Of a stretch of 64,000 bases of DNA, positions 25,692 to 40,600 are shown piece by piece (within the stretch, counting starts at the first letter, position 1; every line of letters begins with the position of its first letter). Source of the stretch: Dromaius novaehollandiae (Eukaryota; Chordata; Aves; Casuariiformes; Dromaiidae); NCBI RefSeq assembly GCF_036370855.1, contig NC_088102.1, positions 39,779,835 through 39,843,834 of the forward strand, given 5' to 3'. Made by a program: the position numbers and the translations under genes. Under the pieces are notes generated by a model. It had not been told where the DNA came from, did no database searches, and saw nothing but the letters and a program-made list of their open reading frames with translations.

Positions 25692-28600
25692 AGCGACACA
25701 AGTTAGGGAATCTGCCTGGGGCGTGGGAGAATCCAGCTTGAGATTCTGCCCCCCAAAAAACATGTGACTATGTGAAAGTCGCCTAGCTTCTGATCCTCAG
25801 AGGTACTTAAAATATGTATCTACCATCTTATATTAATAGGAATTGCTCTGAGGTACTTCCCTAGGCCACAATGTCCTTCTTGATCACAGACATTTGCCTG
25901 CTAGTTAGTATGAAGCCTGTGGGACCTCAGTTCCTAAGGACGCACAGACAGCCAAGCCCAACACCACCTGCGCATTGCCAGAGCTCAGATTTCCGTATCC
26001 AATTAGAGCTCTGGCCATAGCACACACGCGTTTGCAACTCTCCTGCAACTCATTATACGGGGGAACTAAGCCAAAATGTCTAACAATGTTAAAGTTTGTA
26101 CAGAATACAGCTCTCACTTTCTCTGTAATAAAAAGTGTACTATAATGGCCCTCCACATCAAACAAAAATGAAATGCTATGTCTCTGCCTTGGTATTCAAG
26201 GTCTCCACAAAACTGCCCCTCACTAAAGACGGACTGCTGCTTTCTTTCTGTGACCATGACCTACAGCAACAGCTATGTTTTGGCAGAACAATGACCACAT
26301 ACATCACAAGTGCATAAATGGGAACTCTCTGGGGATCCAGACACACTTTGGAGCCTGCTTTCACGGAGATAAGAGTGATCATGGACCTCCGTGTATTCAG
26401 AACTAAATGCAAATGCTATCATTATGGTTGGCCTTCTCACAATACACATATGGACAACAGAAAATAAACAATACAGATTTTAAACACTCGAGCAAGTACA
26501 GAAGTGAGAGAGTTTTATTTTCTCCCGATGTCTTCATTTCACTTAATAGTAAGGCAACCAAGATAACATGGTTGGAGCAGCATTCTTACTTAATTAATCA
26601 CAGCCAGAATTTAACTTACATAGACACCTCAATATCCCATTATCAAGTTTTATTCTAGCAATTTTGAGTGTTTATTCAATGCGTGGTGTTTGCATGGCTG
26701 CACTTGTATAAGCTAAAGGGAAACAAGCAGGGAAGTTACTGCTGCCTTCTCCTCCCTCCAGGCCCTTTTGTTCTCAGCCCACTTCCTCCTGTATTAACTC
26801 TCCTCTGCCTGTAAGGAGGGAGGTAACTAGCTAAAACTGAGACACAGAATCCCAATACTCATAACTATTTCATGCTGTAGCGGTAATAGTGACAAAAATG
26901 AACCTCAGCAATCAAGGAAGCTAGTTGAAATTTCTCAGAAAAAGGTCACCCTGTTAATTCCTGATGAGAAATGAAGAGAAATTGCTTCTTCTTTAGAAGT
27001 ATGAATTTTATCCAGCAAAATAACTTACAGAAAAAGACAGGTTAAACCCTGGGGCAAACTCTGTGCGCACCTTGGCAACCTCTAAACTTTTACTATACAG
27101 ACACATGAAAGACCTAAGTCCACTTTGCAGAACATGCTATTTTGCTTGAAGTTCCACAAAAATTCCAGAGAGGGAATATGTATTTCCTTTTATCTTTACC
27201 ATTTTTATTCCCTACATCCTTACCCCCATAGAAAAATTGAAACATACTTGACTCTGCACAGAAATGGAGTCATCTCCATGTTCCAACCCTTAGTTGCAAA
27301 ACCCTACTTTTCAGTTGCCAAAACTAAGCACTCAAGTTACAATTTATTTTCAGAACCAACACCATAGTGGGGAATAAAATACATTGTAAAGTTCTGTCTT
27401 CAAAGTTTGTGATCTTTGCAACATGACAAGAACAAAAAAGAAAAACTGAATAGTCATATTTTCATTCTGAAAGGGCAGGTAAACATGAATATCAGCCATG
27501 ATCATAGACCACAGCAGGAAACACTCAAAATGCAGGCAGAGCCGGGAAAGTGATCATGCAAAAGTGGTAACTCCTTTACCTTACACTTCTGCCACATGAT
27601 CCAAACACAAACAAATACATTTTGCTTCCATTATGACTGCCATGCCAATAGATGTACAGCTGAGTGAGCTAAACGCATTCACCTACACACTGGCAAACGA
27701 ATCAGCAGCTATATTAAGAATTAGTGATGATGAGGGGAGCAGACAAAGTCCAGATGTAGAAACAACCTGACAGTGTCCTCTGCACCTTTATTTAGGAGGC
27801 AGGAAAGGGCAGAAGACGATATCCCTATTCCACTAGAGGACTACTTCTTGTTAAGCAAAATCTCGGAAGCTCCTTTAAGATCTATTTAAATTCAAACTCT
27901 GTCTCTAAATATGTGTGTCCTTTTTCCAATTACAGCATAACTCCACATTAAGCCCTTACTGAAAAACTATTGAAATACTTGATGCAATACTTGATTTGGA
28001 CAGCTTTCATGAGAAGCTGTCTGCAAGGTTTGGACACTAATACTGTAAATATAATTTTTCAAAGTCTTTTCCTGATTTTTTTTTCCTATATGGCACTTGT
28101 AGAAACAAAATGAGTGAATGAGTGAAACACTGTTTTCAAGGCCTTTTGCACTACAGAGGTTTAATTAATATTACATCAACTGGAGGTGCAAGGGTAGGTA
28201 TATAGACCAACCTCAAAGGAAGTTTAAGAATAAGTTATTTAATTAGAACCCTGTCCCATTTCATCCTTTATTATTCCCTCAGATTTACCCTTACTAAATT
28301 TTCAAAGGTTCTCAAGGCTCCCAAAGAAAGTCTTAAAAAAAAAAAATCCTAGATGGCTAAATCTAACAGACTTAAACACCAAAATATTCTTTAAAATTTT
28401 GGTAGGCATCTGCCTGAGGCTGTAGTGCCTAAAATTCTTTTAAAATGTGGCTGTCCCTTCTCACTTTAAGGCTGACTTTTCAGTTTTCCAATTAGAATCT
28501 TCTAAATTATTAAATTTACTTCTAAGCTAGACTATGGGGTGCAGAAAAGGAGTAGCACTTCAGAACAAAGCAAGAATACCTTGTGCTCACAGGCCCCATC

Positions 28601-31600
28601 AAACCACGGACTCCTGCAGTGTGCTGTGAGGAACTGTTGGCCTCTCTACACTCCTTTGAGTAATGGGAATTTTTTTGTTTGTGACACACATATTTCTGGC
28701 ACAGTTATAAACCAAAATCTGCTGCTACTAAAAAAAAATTCTCTAGCTAACAATTTTGCGCTGATCCTCAGGGACCACAGTTCATTTTTGCTTAGAAGCA
28801 AATAATACAGACAGAGGATGACTGTGAAATTTGTGAATGCCACTAATTATACCTCAAGGATATAAAATGGATAGTTTTTCCATGAAAGAACCCAAAGAAA
28901 AACAGCACTATCACCTTTAGACACTTAACACAGGAATACAAAGCAGATTAGCAGTCACTCCCATTCAGCATTCAGAAAGGATGGGCAAGTTGATTAATGT
29001 CCTGATTTTCAGGGTAGCATCCCAGTCATCAATAATAAATAGACGCCTGGACTTGTAATTTAGAAAGCTCACTGTTACAAGCAGTCATTCCCTCTTAGTT
29101 ATAACTGTTACTTCTTATTTGTCCATATATACTTACTATTTGTGGCCACAGGTTTCAGCACAAAACTAATCTTGAATGTATTACATCTTCTAAAATTAAG
29201 GGTTCACTCATACTAAAAAAAGAAACTGTCAGGAGACAACTATGTCATGAAGAAAGGACTTGTAACAGTCTCCCCTCACACAAGTCAGTGCAATAAATTG
29301 CATATTTGTGTCCAAGGCTGGCTAGTACTGTCCAAATATTTGTAAGACAAAGTCTTACAGCCCACAAAACTTTCCCTCTAATAAACATTTCCAGAAGGCA
29401 GTAGAAGTTTCTACCCTAAAACTAGGCTAGTTAATTCTATTAAAATATAAGTATCCTTTCCTACTTTACCCTCCACAAAATAATATTCCACTGAGAAAGA
29501 TTGCAGCTTTTCCTTTGAAAATGGAAAAGGGCGATGGATTGGATTTCCTGAACATGAATTAAGCTATGGTTTTTTTCATCTGCATACACCAGCAAAAACT
29601 GATGGGATGCAATTCTCCTGCAGTATCCACAGTACAGAGTCCACAAAATGACTGCTTACATAAAACTCTGTATTTTGCTCTCCCCACCCATTTTTTAAAT
29701 CTAAAATAACCCAGCACCACAAGTTCTAGCTCTCTCTATAGAAGAATATCTTCCTTGAAAACATTCACCATACGTCTACTCCCCTAAATGGGAATTCAGC
29801 AATCTTGAGCGGATCAGTCAGCTTCAGTCTTCCTTGAGAAGACTCCCATAAATTTTTACAGAAATCTGTATCATAAATATTCCAAGCTGTGGTTTATGAG
29901 CAGGTTAAGAAGCTTTAGACAAGAAGGGATAAATCCCAGGGGTAGCGAAGTACAGTGCAAACCACAGCTAAACTAAAAGTCCCATTTTACTTAAAGAATT
30001 AAGGGAAGAAGGTTGAAACATAACAGCGAAGGGCAAGGCAAAGCATTCCATTACATGCACCTTCATTCACAACATCCTTTAACTGTATTATTTATAATAT
30101 TTAATACATATCAAATACTGAGGTAAGGCTACTGTGTAAACTTGGATAGGAACCTGAGCTTCTGAACACTAGGAACATCTCAGACCAGATCTGAAATTTG
30201 GGTTTGCATCCTTAGGCCCTTTCCTTTTTTAAGAACAGAAACCCTGCTGTAGTAGAAAAGAAAAATATTTTATCCAGCCTGACAGAAATCAATGCAGATG
30301 TTTACAAAGGAGGTATATAAAAATTTCATTACAGCAGCAGTTCCTACAGTATGGAAGATACCTAGATCACCACACTAGTGATCTCTCAAAATCCAAATCT
30401 GCTACTTCTTTCCAGGTAGATTAAAAGACTAAAAAGAAGGGGGGGGGGGGGGAAAAAGGTTTAAATAGACCTAAATCCCTAACTCTGGACTGTATGTTTT
30501 CACATGCTAATGCGAGTTGTTACAGAACTTAGGTTAAAGGCTGATATGACAACCAAACCATCCTCTGGATCAGCAAACACTTACATGTATCTAGATTTCT
30601 TCATATATAATTAATCAAAACTAACAAAGGTTCTATAGCTTTCAAATGGACAAAAAAAAGCAATCAAGTATTTATTCAGTGATTTGCATGCTTTCATATC
30701 CTACTTGATTTGCAGGTGCACATTTATTTATTTGCTTTCTAAAACATAAATAAGCACCTCAAACTTTGGCTCTGAGTACTCTGCCATAAATTTCATTTCA
30801 CAGTTGGCACAAAGAATTTTTCCTTCCAGTACAAAAATAAAACATTCTAATGAAAAAAAAAAATAACTGTGCAACTAAAAGCAAGACCGTTGGTGTTTTC
30901 TAAAAGTTCCTGCAAGAAAAGTTAAGCTTGCTGCATGCCTGAAGGTGAACCAATTCTAAGTATAGACTCACCCATCTCTCTCAGCTTAAAGTCAGGACAT
31001 AGCTCTCTGATACAGGATCTCAAAGCTGGCATCCTGAGCTTTGCTACATCTTGATTTCCCTGCAACTCAATAGTACAAAAGGAGGAAGGTGCTAAGTATT
31101 TTGTGCAATTTTTCCCGTATTTCTGTAAACAAGAAGCTTCCAAAGTTTAAGATCTCTCAAGTCAATTAGATAAAGCATGCTTAGAGACCCCTGCTGTAAA
31201 ACGTGCGAGAAAGACAAGAGCCTGCTTTATTAGCAAAGGATTTAGTGCTTTTATCCATCATCGCAGAATGGGATGTAATAAGGCAGTAACATATTCTTTC
31301 CTAAATGCGGCCCACGGGTCACAAACTCACCCTGGAACAACAGAGTTGCAGAATTTGCTGAATCGGGATACCACAAAACACTGTTGGGTGGGTGAAACAG
31401 CATGAGGAATAAAACATCTATTTTTAAAGTCCTGGAAGACAATTTCCCAAGGTACCTTTGTAAAGCCTCTTTAGTATGCTATACCTGTCCTATCACAAGC
31501 ACTTAAACATCCTGAAGTACAGGATATAAACTAAATGCCCTTAAGGCATCAGTTCAGAAAAGGAAATGTTGCAGAAGGCAGTACTTTAAAACATTCTTTT

Positions 31601-34600
31601 GTTCTTCTCCTCTTCAAAGTGGGTACAGTTTATGAAAAACTCTTAAAATCTACTAGAAGATTTTAAGTCCTTAAATATGGTCTCCTCATACTCTAACTTA
31701 TTCTTCAAGGACTTTGAAATGATCTAAAAAACTTCTCAAAATTCTTTTTGATGCTTCTGCTGTTAATATATGTATTTGACATTTACATTTTCATACGTTT
31801 TCAACATATTTCAATTAGCCCATCACCATGTTATCTATTTACTATTATTAATGTATTAACTAATGTACACAAAAGAAAACTTCTTAAATCCAGTTTACAC
31901 TGAAAAATGTGCAACTCCTGCACTCAGAATCACATGTGATCTTTGCTGACAAAAGCAAAAGCTTTTACTTTGGAAAAAAAGTTGAACAAATACAAAAGGG
32001 AACTGAAACAGGTCTCCTTGAACATTCACAAAAGAATCATTTTCTATATCCTAATTATAAGGTTAATTGGTTCCATCTGCACAAACCTTCCAAGAGCAAT
32101 GTACATGCTGCTGAAGGCACAACGTATATGTGAAGACCCTTGGAGTGTGAGTTTGTAAGGCTGTTATTTAGGGAAAAGAACTTAAGTATCCTCCATTTAG
32201 AGGCAAAAATAGTTGCAAATAATAATGACAAAATGCAACTTGTGGATATAATTATTGCAGAGTCACCATTTTTAATCATATTTTTAAAAGACTGCGTTTT
32301 AATTGCTATATGCCTACAACTCAAGTTAAAGCTGGAAAAATTATGCACACACAGTTTAAGCTTTCCTTTCCACTCCCTTAGTCACATCCTAGCTCTGGAC
32401 AGAACCAATCTCTGTGGCAACTCCAAAAAACATAAAGGTCACTTAAGTTTATGTTAGAAGCAAGCAACCTCAAGACAGAAATTGTGAAACGGCAGTTGAA
32501 GCCAGCATGCCAGCAGTCCACGTTCCTGTCTTGTCTCAAACAATCTTTTCATTGCTGTACTAGCAGTCAAAACAGGATTGCAGAGGGTGTCCTTATTAGT
32601 TCTGTACTACTGCAGAAATAGCTCTGTATTCAGGTGTTTGCTTATTGTTCAATTAAGCTAGTATCAGTAAGCTAGTACTGGTGGTAGCAGCTTACATGAG
32701 CAATACCGGAAAACCAGAGGCTTAGGAACAGAGTTAGACTGCTTCTTCAAATGTCAACAAACATGTACTAAAGTTGTATGTGCACAAGCACACTTACAGA
32801 TTATATCTCTACATACATGTACTTGGCGTACATATTTTTCTTTCTCTAAATTAGTGTTAGTGCCTAAGCCCTATGTTGAGCAATGTGAAAATATACTTGC
32901 TAATTAGATGGGTAAAAGAATATTTTTTTTGTTGTCCTCACATGAATGAGTCCAGCTTTCAAAGACCAATAACAAGAAAATATACATAAAAATTTTTTTT
33001 TGACTGGAAATATTCAGTTGAACAAAACCAAAATATTTTGCTGGTTTTTTTTAAACTCTTAAGAATTGTTTTAAAACATCATTTTGATTTATAACACACA
33101 TCTAAAAACTTTCTGTAAATAGTGAAACAAATTTTGACTTTTCTTTTACAGCTATTTTAACAGAAGCAATTTGCAGAATTTTATATGAACTTAGCAAATT
33201 TTCTTTGGTTGTCAAGAATTTAAATGAATTATCTGTTGGAAAAAACCCAAACCACTGAGTTCTAACAACTGCCACCCTAAATCGGTATGTTTTAAAGGCA
33301 TTATACCTGTTAATAAAGCTTCTCACTCTAAAGTTTGCATAGTATTTAAGTAGAAATACTTTCTACACTGACATCTAGTGAAGTTTTACAGGAAGAAGAA
33401 AAAAGCTATTCTAATACTTCACACAGAAAGAAAACTGACGGTTCTGATTTGCCAGAGAGTGTTCTGATCAGATGGATCTTGTGCCTAAATGTATTGTTTC
33501 AAGTGCAACATATCTATTTATAGCAAAGAAAAATAAAAAAGAAACATGCCATACTTCCAGTATTAAAAAACAACAGATTCTTAAGCCCAGCTATTATTAT
33601 ATTTCTAAGGGCTAAATGTCCAACACCAAATAAAGCAACTCTACTAAATTCAGTGGGAGTTTTGAATGAAAATGATTTTAATTCATAGGTTTTGGATATT
33701 CATAAGACAAATTAATCTCTCTCTCCTCTGTGTGGTATCCACAAAGCTTATATTCCTATACCCTCTCAACAATCAGTGATGAAAGAGAGGTTTCTCTGGG
33801 AATACCTAAATTAGCCTCCTGCTCTGAATCAGAGATGACACTCTCTAGGGTTTATGAAAAGCATATAGTCTTTGAGGGTTCAGAAGTGGAGGGACTTTTA
33901 GAGCAAGTCTGTGAATTTCTTGACCCCATAGATGCCAGTCTATCCACACAGAGACAGCATACAAACTCAAATACTTTCTATCCTCCCTGAGCTGCACTCC
34001 AGGGAGGCAAGATACGATGTACCAGCCACAACATTAATTTCAGGACTCATTAAGGTTCTAAAAGCAAAGCTCCAGTTTTATACCTCATCAAAAAAAAGTA
34101 GTTAAGCACTGTCTGACACAACATAGAAGAGGTTAGTGCTGACTCCAGGGGAAATGTATCACATACTGAACCACAACTGAAACTATAAATGCTTTGTGCA
34201 GTGACAGATATTTGAAAACAGACAGATAATGTGTCTTCCCCTCTCATTAGTGATTGTATTCCTAATATGAGTTTGGGTTCTGCTATTTCAGACTGCTGCA
34301 TAACTGTACTCAGTAACAGAACCAATTTGAGTCCTTTTAGCCTCAAAACATAAAGGAGAAGAAAGGGAAGGTCCATTAGACAAGAGATCACACTTAGAAC
34401 AGCAACATTACAGGGCAAAGGGTTTTCAACCGGAGATACTTGGACTACTTCGAAGAAGTCTGTAAAAGGCAGCTTTGAAAAGCAAGAATGTCAATAAGTT
34501 TAAATTTACTACACAGAAGTCCACATGTTCTTGGTAAAAATTGTTGATATCTACAATCAAGAGCTGAAAATCCTGGTCTAGGGACTGGGAACTTCATACT

Positions 34601-37600
34601 TCAGCTTGAGCTCCCGTCTACTGACACCACTGCCATTAGTTTCACCAGAAGAATCTGGAAAGCTAGACGTGAGGGAAAAAAGAGTGGGATATTGAATTAT
34701 GTTTTTAGCTAAAAGCTGTCTGAAGCTAAATTACATACTTGTAACCACTTCAGTTGCAAGACAAAAATCCTAGTAATTGTGTCAAAGCAACAAGATTTAA
34801 AACAACCAAACAGAATTCTTGGTACTGTATAAAACATAAAAATCTGAAATCAACATTTTATATACTGAAATTAGTTCATTTGCAACATGGAAAATCAAAA
34901 ATGAGTGTCTCCAGTTAATAACCTTCTCTTCATCTGAATCTAATCTTGACAACAGAAAAAGACATACCATAAAAATTATGAAATGAAAAAATGGCTTCTG
35001 TTGAAAATCAAGGAACTCAGATGACTTGCACTCTATTTTGAATTTTGTCACAGAGGTAAAGCTGCCAGATGTTCAGATTTCTCCAGACATGGCCTTTTTT
35101 TTTCCACCCAGAAATTCTGTCCAGGCAGAAAGAGATAAATTTGGCCATTTACCCGCAATTTCCAGATGCTAAGCAGCACAGTCAGGCAGTAGCTCTGATG
35201 TGCCTGCCTGGTGCTTGGAAATCCTGGACAAAGTATATGCACAGGGAGTTTACGGCATCTGAACAAAGACTTAGCTTGTGTACAACTGTGCAGAACACCC
35301 CGGTATACTAAGCGTGTTGGTCTTACTGAGTACATCTGAGTAAAATATGCCAGAGAGAAGCCAATTTCTGTCCTGAATTTTCTGGACAGAAATATGAGAG
35401 CTTTCACATAAAGCACTCACTCTAAGGCAATCTTCTAAGTGCACCCATAGTTTGTGTATGCCTATGAGAAAGCTAGAACAATGCATAGGGCCCCCAGAGT
35501 ACTTACTAGTCCGAGACAGGTAAAATAGCAATGATCACATATGCATTAGTAGACATGTCTGAAGATTCAGAACTAGATTCACAGGGACCTGGCATCTGGT
35601 TGTGTAGCAAAATACACAGCCCTAAATTAGATGTCTGCACTCCAAAAAATGTGAGTGAAGATTCAGATGCTTAGAAAGGGGGCTGAGGAAGATGTATACA
35701 CTAGGCAGCAATTAGAGCAGCAGTCACTACAGACAGACAATAAGAGAAGCTGAAGAGTTTAAGTCTTCCTCCCACATTTGTTTCAAGTATTAAACAGTTT
35801 ATCCTGGGCTTCAAGAACATGCCTCCTTCCAGACAGGATACATAACCTTGAGCTATCTCAGAGGAAGGTGGCCAAGGTTTCTTGCTTGTTTGTTTTAAAG
35901 AAAAAGAATAAACCCTTCATCTCAGAGAAAGGTCAAGTTGACCTCGTAACAACACATCACTCCGAAAAGAGGAGACTCATCTTCAATACATTTAATATCA
36001 CATACTCATTTGATAAAATTACAGAAACTCTAAATGGCATAGGAATTAGAAGCCAGGGTTCCTCTGCTCCTCAGACATAGTCTAACCGCCAGTCCACAAT
36101 CATCCGTTCTCTTGTTCCATACAAAGAAAAGTTTTATAAAAGAAGGCCGGTAATGCCTGCAGCTCCAGACATTTCACAATTTTACGGTTACTGCATGTTT
36201 CCCAGAGGAAGGAGATATGCCTTTAAACTATCTCAGATGTAGAGGGTACAGGATTCAGCTCTTCCACATGCTAGCTAAGTGCTCTGCTGCTGAACCAGTA
36301 GGTAAGAGGAAGTAGCATTAGTACATCTACCCCCATTTTGTATGAAGCTTGATGAGTTGAATGCATCAATTCACTTAACGGAGCTCACGTCTCAGCTAGC
36401 ACAGATTGAAAAACATTTTCACGGTGCCTGAAAGATTTTCTTTAGGTTTAACAGATGCAAAGCTATGTAGCACTTTGAAAGCTGAAGTACTAGATAGTGT
36501 GGCCAAAAGCAGAATTTTAGGCATGTAAGGGACCTATAGTTTGAAAGTAACACACAACCAGGCAGCTGCTGAATGGAAGTTTTAAGATTCAAAACTTTAG
36601 ATTTAGATAGATCTTAAATATTCACGTTTCCTTCCAGATCTAGCCTCTGAAACTTAAACTCAATTTTCCCAATTTGTATAACGGGCACGTTACCTCTCTG
36701 CCTCTCTGAGACATACCATATTTCATTCAATAATGCTTGTAAGGTTTTTCTGACATTCTAGCATGGATGGTAGAAAAAACCCTGTGATTACTACAGTAGT
36801 AGCAACCACTGCATACATGGAAACTCTGATAGGTAAGCTTTCCTTCATAAAACTCACCAAAAAGAAAAAAAAAACACTTGATAAGGGTTTGGTGAAAAAC
36901 AGTATCATGGGAATCCAGAAGGTTACTGTTTAGGGTCTCTGTCCACATTAAGTATCATTAACGATACATTTTCATATTCATTGCCAAAAAATTATGCTGA
37001 CCCAGTATGACAAGACTGAACCTAAGGTTCATAAAAGCCACATATTTCAAAGTTAACAATATATACAGCTTTAATTCTTCCCCATTGAACACAAATATTG
37101 CCAAAGGAATTTCAATATTATTATTATCATCATTTCCTAACTTAATGAGATTGTCCCAACTTTAACAACCATATTGGAAATTTAAGATGCCATATCTGCT
37201 TTAGGTTATTAATAGAAGTCTTCAGGTATTGCCAAGTCTCCTACTTTCACCAGAACAGGCTAGATGGCCTTGGTCTGCTTTTTCTTTAACTTGACACAAG
37301 ATAGTATTAGAGGGCAGGGATGGGGCAAAATCTTATCTCCAGATTGTCCTTCAGTGCTTTGAGCTCTTTGTGGTGACAATAAGCAGTGGCTCTAGGTGGA
37401 TCAAATCATTGATAATCATTCAATAGCACATACATGATATCAGCCTCAAAAACACAGCAACAAAATCTTACTGAAACCAAGACTGGCTACGTATTGGCCT
37501 TTTACAGAAGAATGCTATGCTGGTTAATACCCTAAAATGAAAGGATGTCTAAAAATTAAAACGTACACCTCCATCTGGTGTCATAGCAAATTCAGTAAGC

Positions 37601-40600
37601 AGCTGTTCAGAGACAAAGCAGGGAAGTCATCTGAGGTCAAGCAAAATAGATTAGTTTTTGCAGAAATCAATGCTTAATACATGAATCCAACATTAGTAGC
37701 TGGACCTCAAAATCTTTAAGGATAGTATGGATAGGAGCTTTATTTCCATACAATCCCTCTGGATTGAACTGAAACAAGAGAGAAAACTGATGTCTGAACA
37801 AACATCTGGTACCCCCATAATATACACTATAGAAAGCTCTTCTATCCTTTCATTTCTGTGCCATGTTGTAGAATTGAAATTACTAACTGATTCTGATCCA
37901 TGGTCAAAAGAAGTAAAAAGTTCAACGTTCCCCTGCCAACAGAAACAAAGCTAGTATAATGGCACTTGCTTAGACATCAATCAGGAGCCAGGCTACCTCA
38001 TTTTATATCCAAACTCTGAAACCCTCTTCTAACAGGCCATGCTTGAAAGAAAGGTCTGGTTTAATTCAGTAAAATGTGCTTCATTAAAAACAGATAAATA
38101 ACTGACAAAGTTGTGTTTTTTTCCTGTAAGCAAACATAAATATATGCCTCTCAAGCCCTTAAAGCACCAAACAACATTTTAGCGTAGATTTTTCTTAATT
38201 TTTGGACAACCTAGGGCCAAGCTCATTAATGAATTCAGTCTTTGAAAAATCAACTTACACAAGGAAATTAGCCAAAGCTTCTCTGCATTACACTTGAGAC
38301 TCAAGCCAGCCTGACCTGCTGGGGAGGCAGAAGGAGAAAAGAACGATCATCATCATCATCAATCCCTTGCTATGTATGCAGTGCTAGTTTAATTAACTTA
38401 CTGAAACCAATTAAATGCATGAAGACTGGCTAGATGAAAAGACAATTTTTCTTCTAAGCTCAGTGACAGATACTACAATGATCCCATGTTCCCTTGCTGA
38501 CAAATCTAGAAAAGATACCTCTCCCATCTAAAAAAACTCTACCAAACACCAATTAAAGAGATTCTGATTTAATTTTGATCACATTCAGATCAAACAGAAC
38601 TTTTAATACTGCTTTCTATGAAATTACGGGAGAAGTTGAAAGAAACTCTTTCCAGAATCATACAATATTGGAAAGACAAATAACGGATTAAGAGTTCCTT
38701 TATCTTCCACCCACCTCTACTGTTTGCCAATAAAGCTTCAGGGAAAGAATATATATAGTGGGTTTCACCTCATCTCATTTTAGCCATCTAACCTTTTAGC
38801 TTGAAGCATAAACGCTCTGTTTTGGCTCCTCCTACAGTCACTGAATAGACAGGTATCTCTAGAGGGCAATAAATCCCATTTTAAGATGTGTGCCCAAAAT
38901 CCTAGATAACACTTCTCCACCTAAAGTTAGCTGGAGTTATCTCACCTACCATTCACTGGTCAAATTTAAAGTGAATTTATTCATACACTAAGGATGCCAC
39001 TCATCTCACTGAAATGTGGTAATAGTTAAGTGTTGAGCTCAATCTCCCTACTTTTCCTGTGGTCAAAAGAGAACAATGCCTTTCTCAAGTATCTACTATA
39101 AAATGGAATAAAGCATGCTCTCAAGGCATTTCTCACTCCAACCACCCACACAGGCTGCCTGGACAGCTATCTCAAACAACTCACATCATTTAAGACAATG
39201 GAAATGTAATCGAGATAAATCCCAGACTTAGTGCACAAACACTTAGATTAGATTCAGTTGAGCAGGTACAGAGTGTTTAAATTTTACTTACATAACTAAT
39301 AATACAAATAATCACATTTATACTATTTTAAGTGCTGTTAATTTAAATTGAAATTAACATTCATAGGGGGTGTTGGCATACCAGGGAGTCTAGAAGATAA
39401 GTCCAAATCCATTTGGAACAAAATCAAGCAGAAAGTCTACAGAACATAGAGGATAACTGAGCATATGGAACGACCTGGGCTGGCAGTAATAGTTATGTCC
39501 AACAGTTATCATTAGGATAAACTATAACAGCATGTGCTTCTCCAGTCCAGCCTAATCTAATCACAGTTAGTTGGTCTATACAGATTACTCATAGAGACGG
39601 TGCACTCTGTTAAGTTTTGTTCAGACTTATGATCTTTGGGAACACCAGGGTGTTATCTGATTTCATGCGTGTATCTCTATCTACTAAGAACTGCAATAAA
39701 AACACCTTGCAGTTTTCAGTCATTGACCAATGGGGAGGGTGAGGGGGGTGGAAACATACCTCTATATCCACTTATAATACTGTTTGCTATCCCAGTTAAA
39801 TTCTTAGTATCTTTGATAGTTTTGGTTCATATAAAAATGTGCAAATATAATTTTCTAACACAGCTTCAGGTCCTCATATGAAGAAAGGCAGGACAGCCTT
39901 GGAGTAAAGTAACTCCATCTAACATTAGCAGCTAGGAATATGTCTAATGACAGGAACAATCTGTTGATATTCTGAAACTATGATAAAAAATAGGGTTATT
40001 TATGTAATTTTAAATGCTACAGACATATTTAGAGATTTAGGTGATTTTTTAAAAAACCTTCAACTCACCTGAAATACATGATTTAAAAGAAGATGAACAG
40101 CACGATTTACAGAAACAAGGCTGACTGCTCAGAAACCACACAAACTTTACAATAACCATTTAAAGTACATTAAATTCTGTAACGCTTCTTTTCCAGTAAA
40201 AAAAAAAATCAACAAAACAAACAACACCAACTCCTGCCCCTCCTCCTCCCCCCAAACACCTTCTCTTATTTAGAGGATAATTTCACAATCTGCTGGGCAC
40301 AGAAATCATGTCCAAGCTCTAGTTTACAATTAGGTAAGATAGAAGCAATAACCAACAGACAATTTTAGTGATGATACCTTAAGGTATACCTGTGACTGCA
40401 GTTCCTGTAGTCATACCTGAACTAGTTTATGTAATGCCAGCAATATGAGTGTGGCAGCCAAGAACACAGCAGTCACTTGCAAATTTATTTCTCTTTCTGG
40501 GAAGCTGAGATCCTCACACTAACATCCTTTCATGACTTAGGACTGAGCAACACCAAGTGAATATATTACAAAGAGAACTGACAATGGCAGCACTAACTTT

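Noticed and set aside
36238..36302. Functional tRNA gene
   Set aside because: Arms do not pair properly and no acceptor stem is visible; better explained as a SINE relic.
38650..38700. Possible reversed CR1 3' end (agaatcatacaatattggaa)
   Set aside because: Resembles the start of the reversed CR1 tail for about 25 bases, but the similarity stops there. Too short to call.
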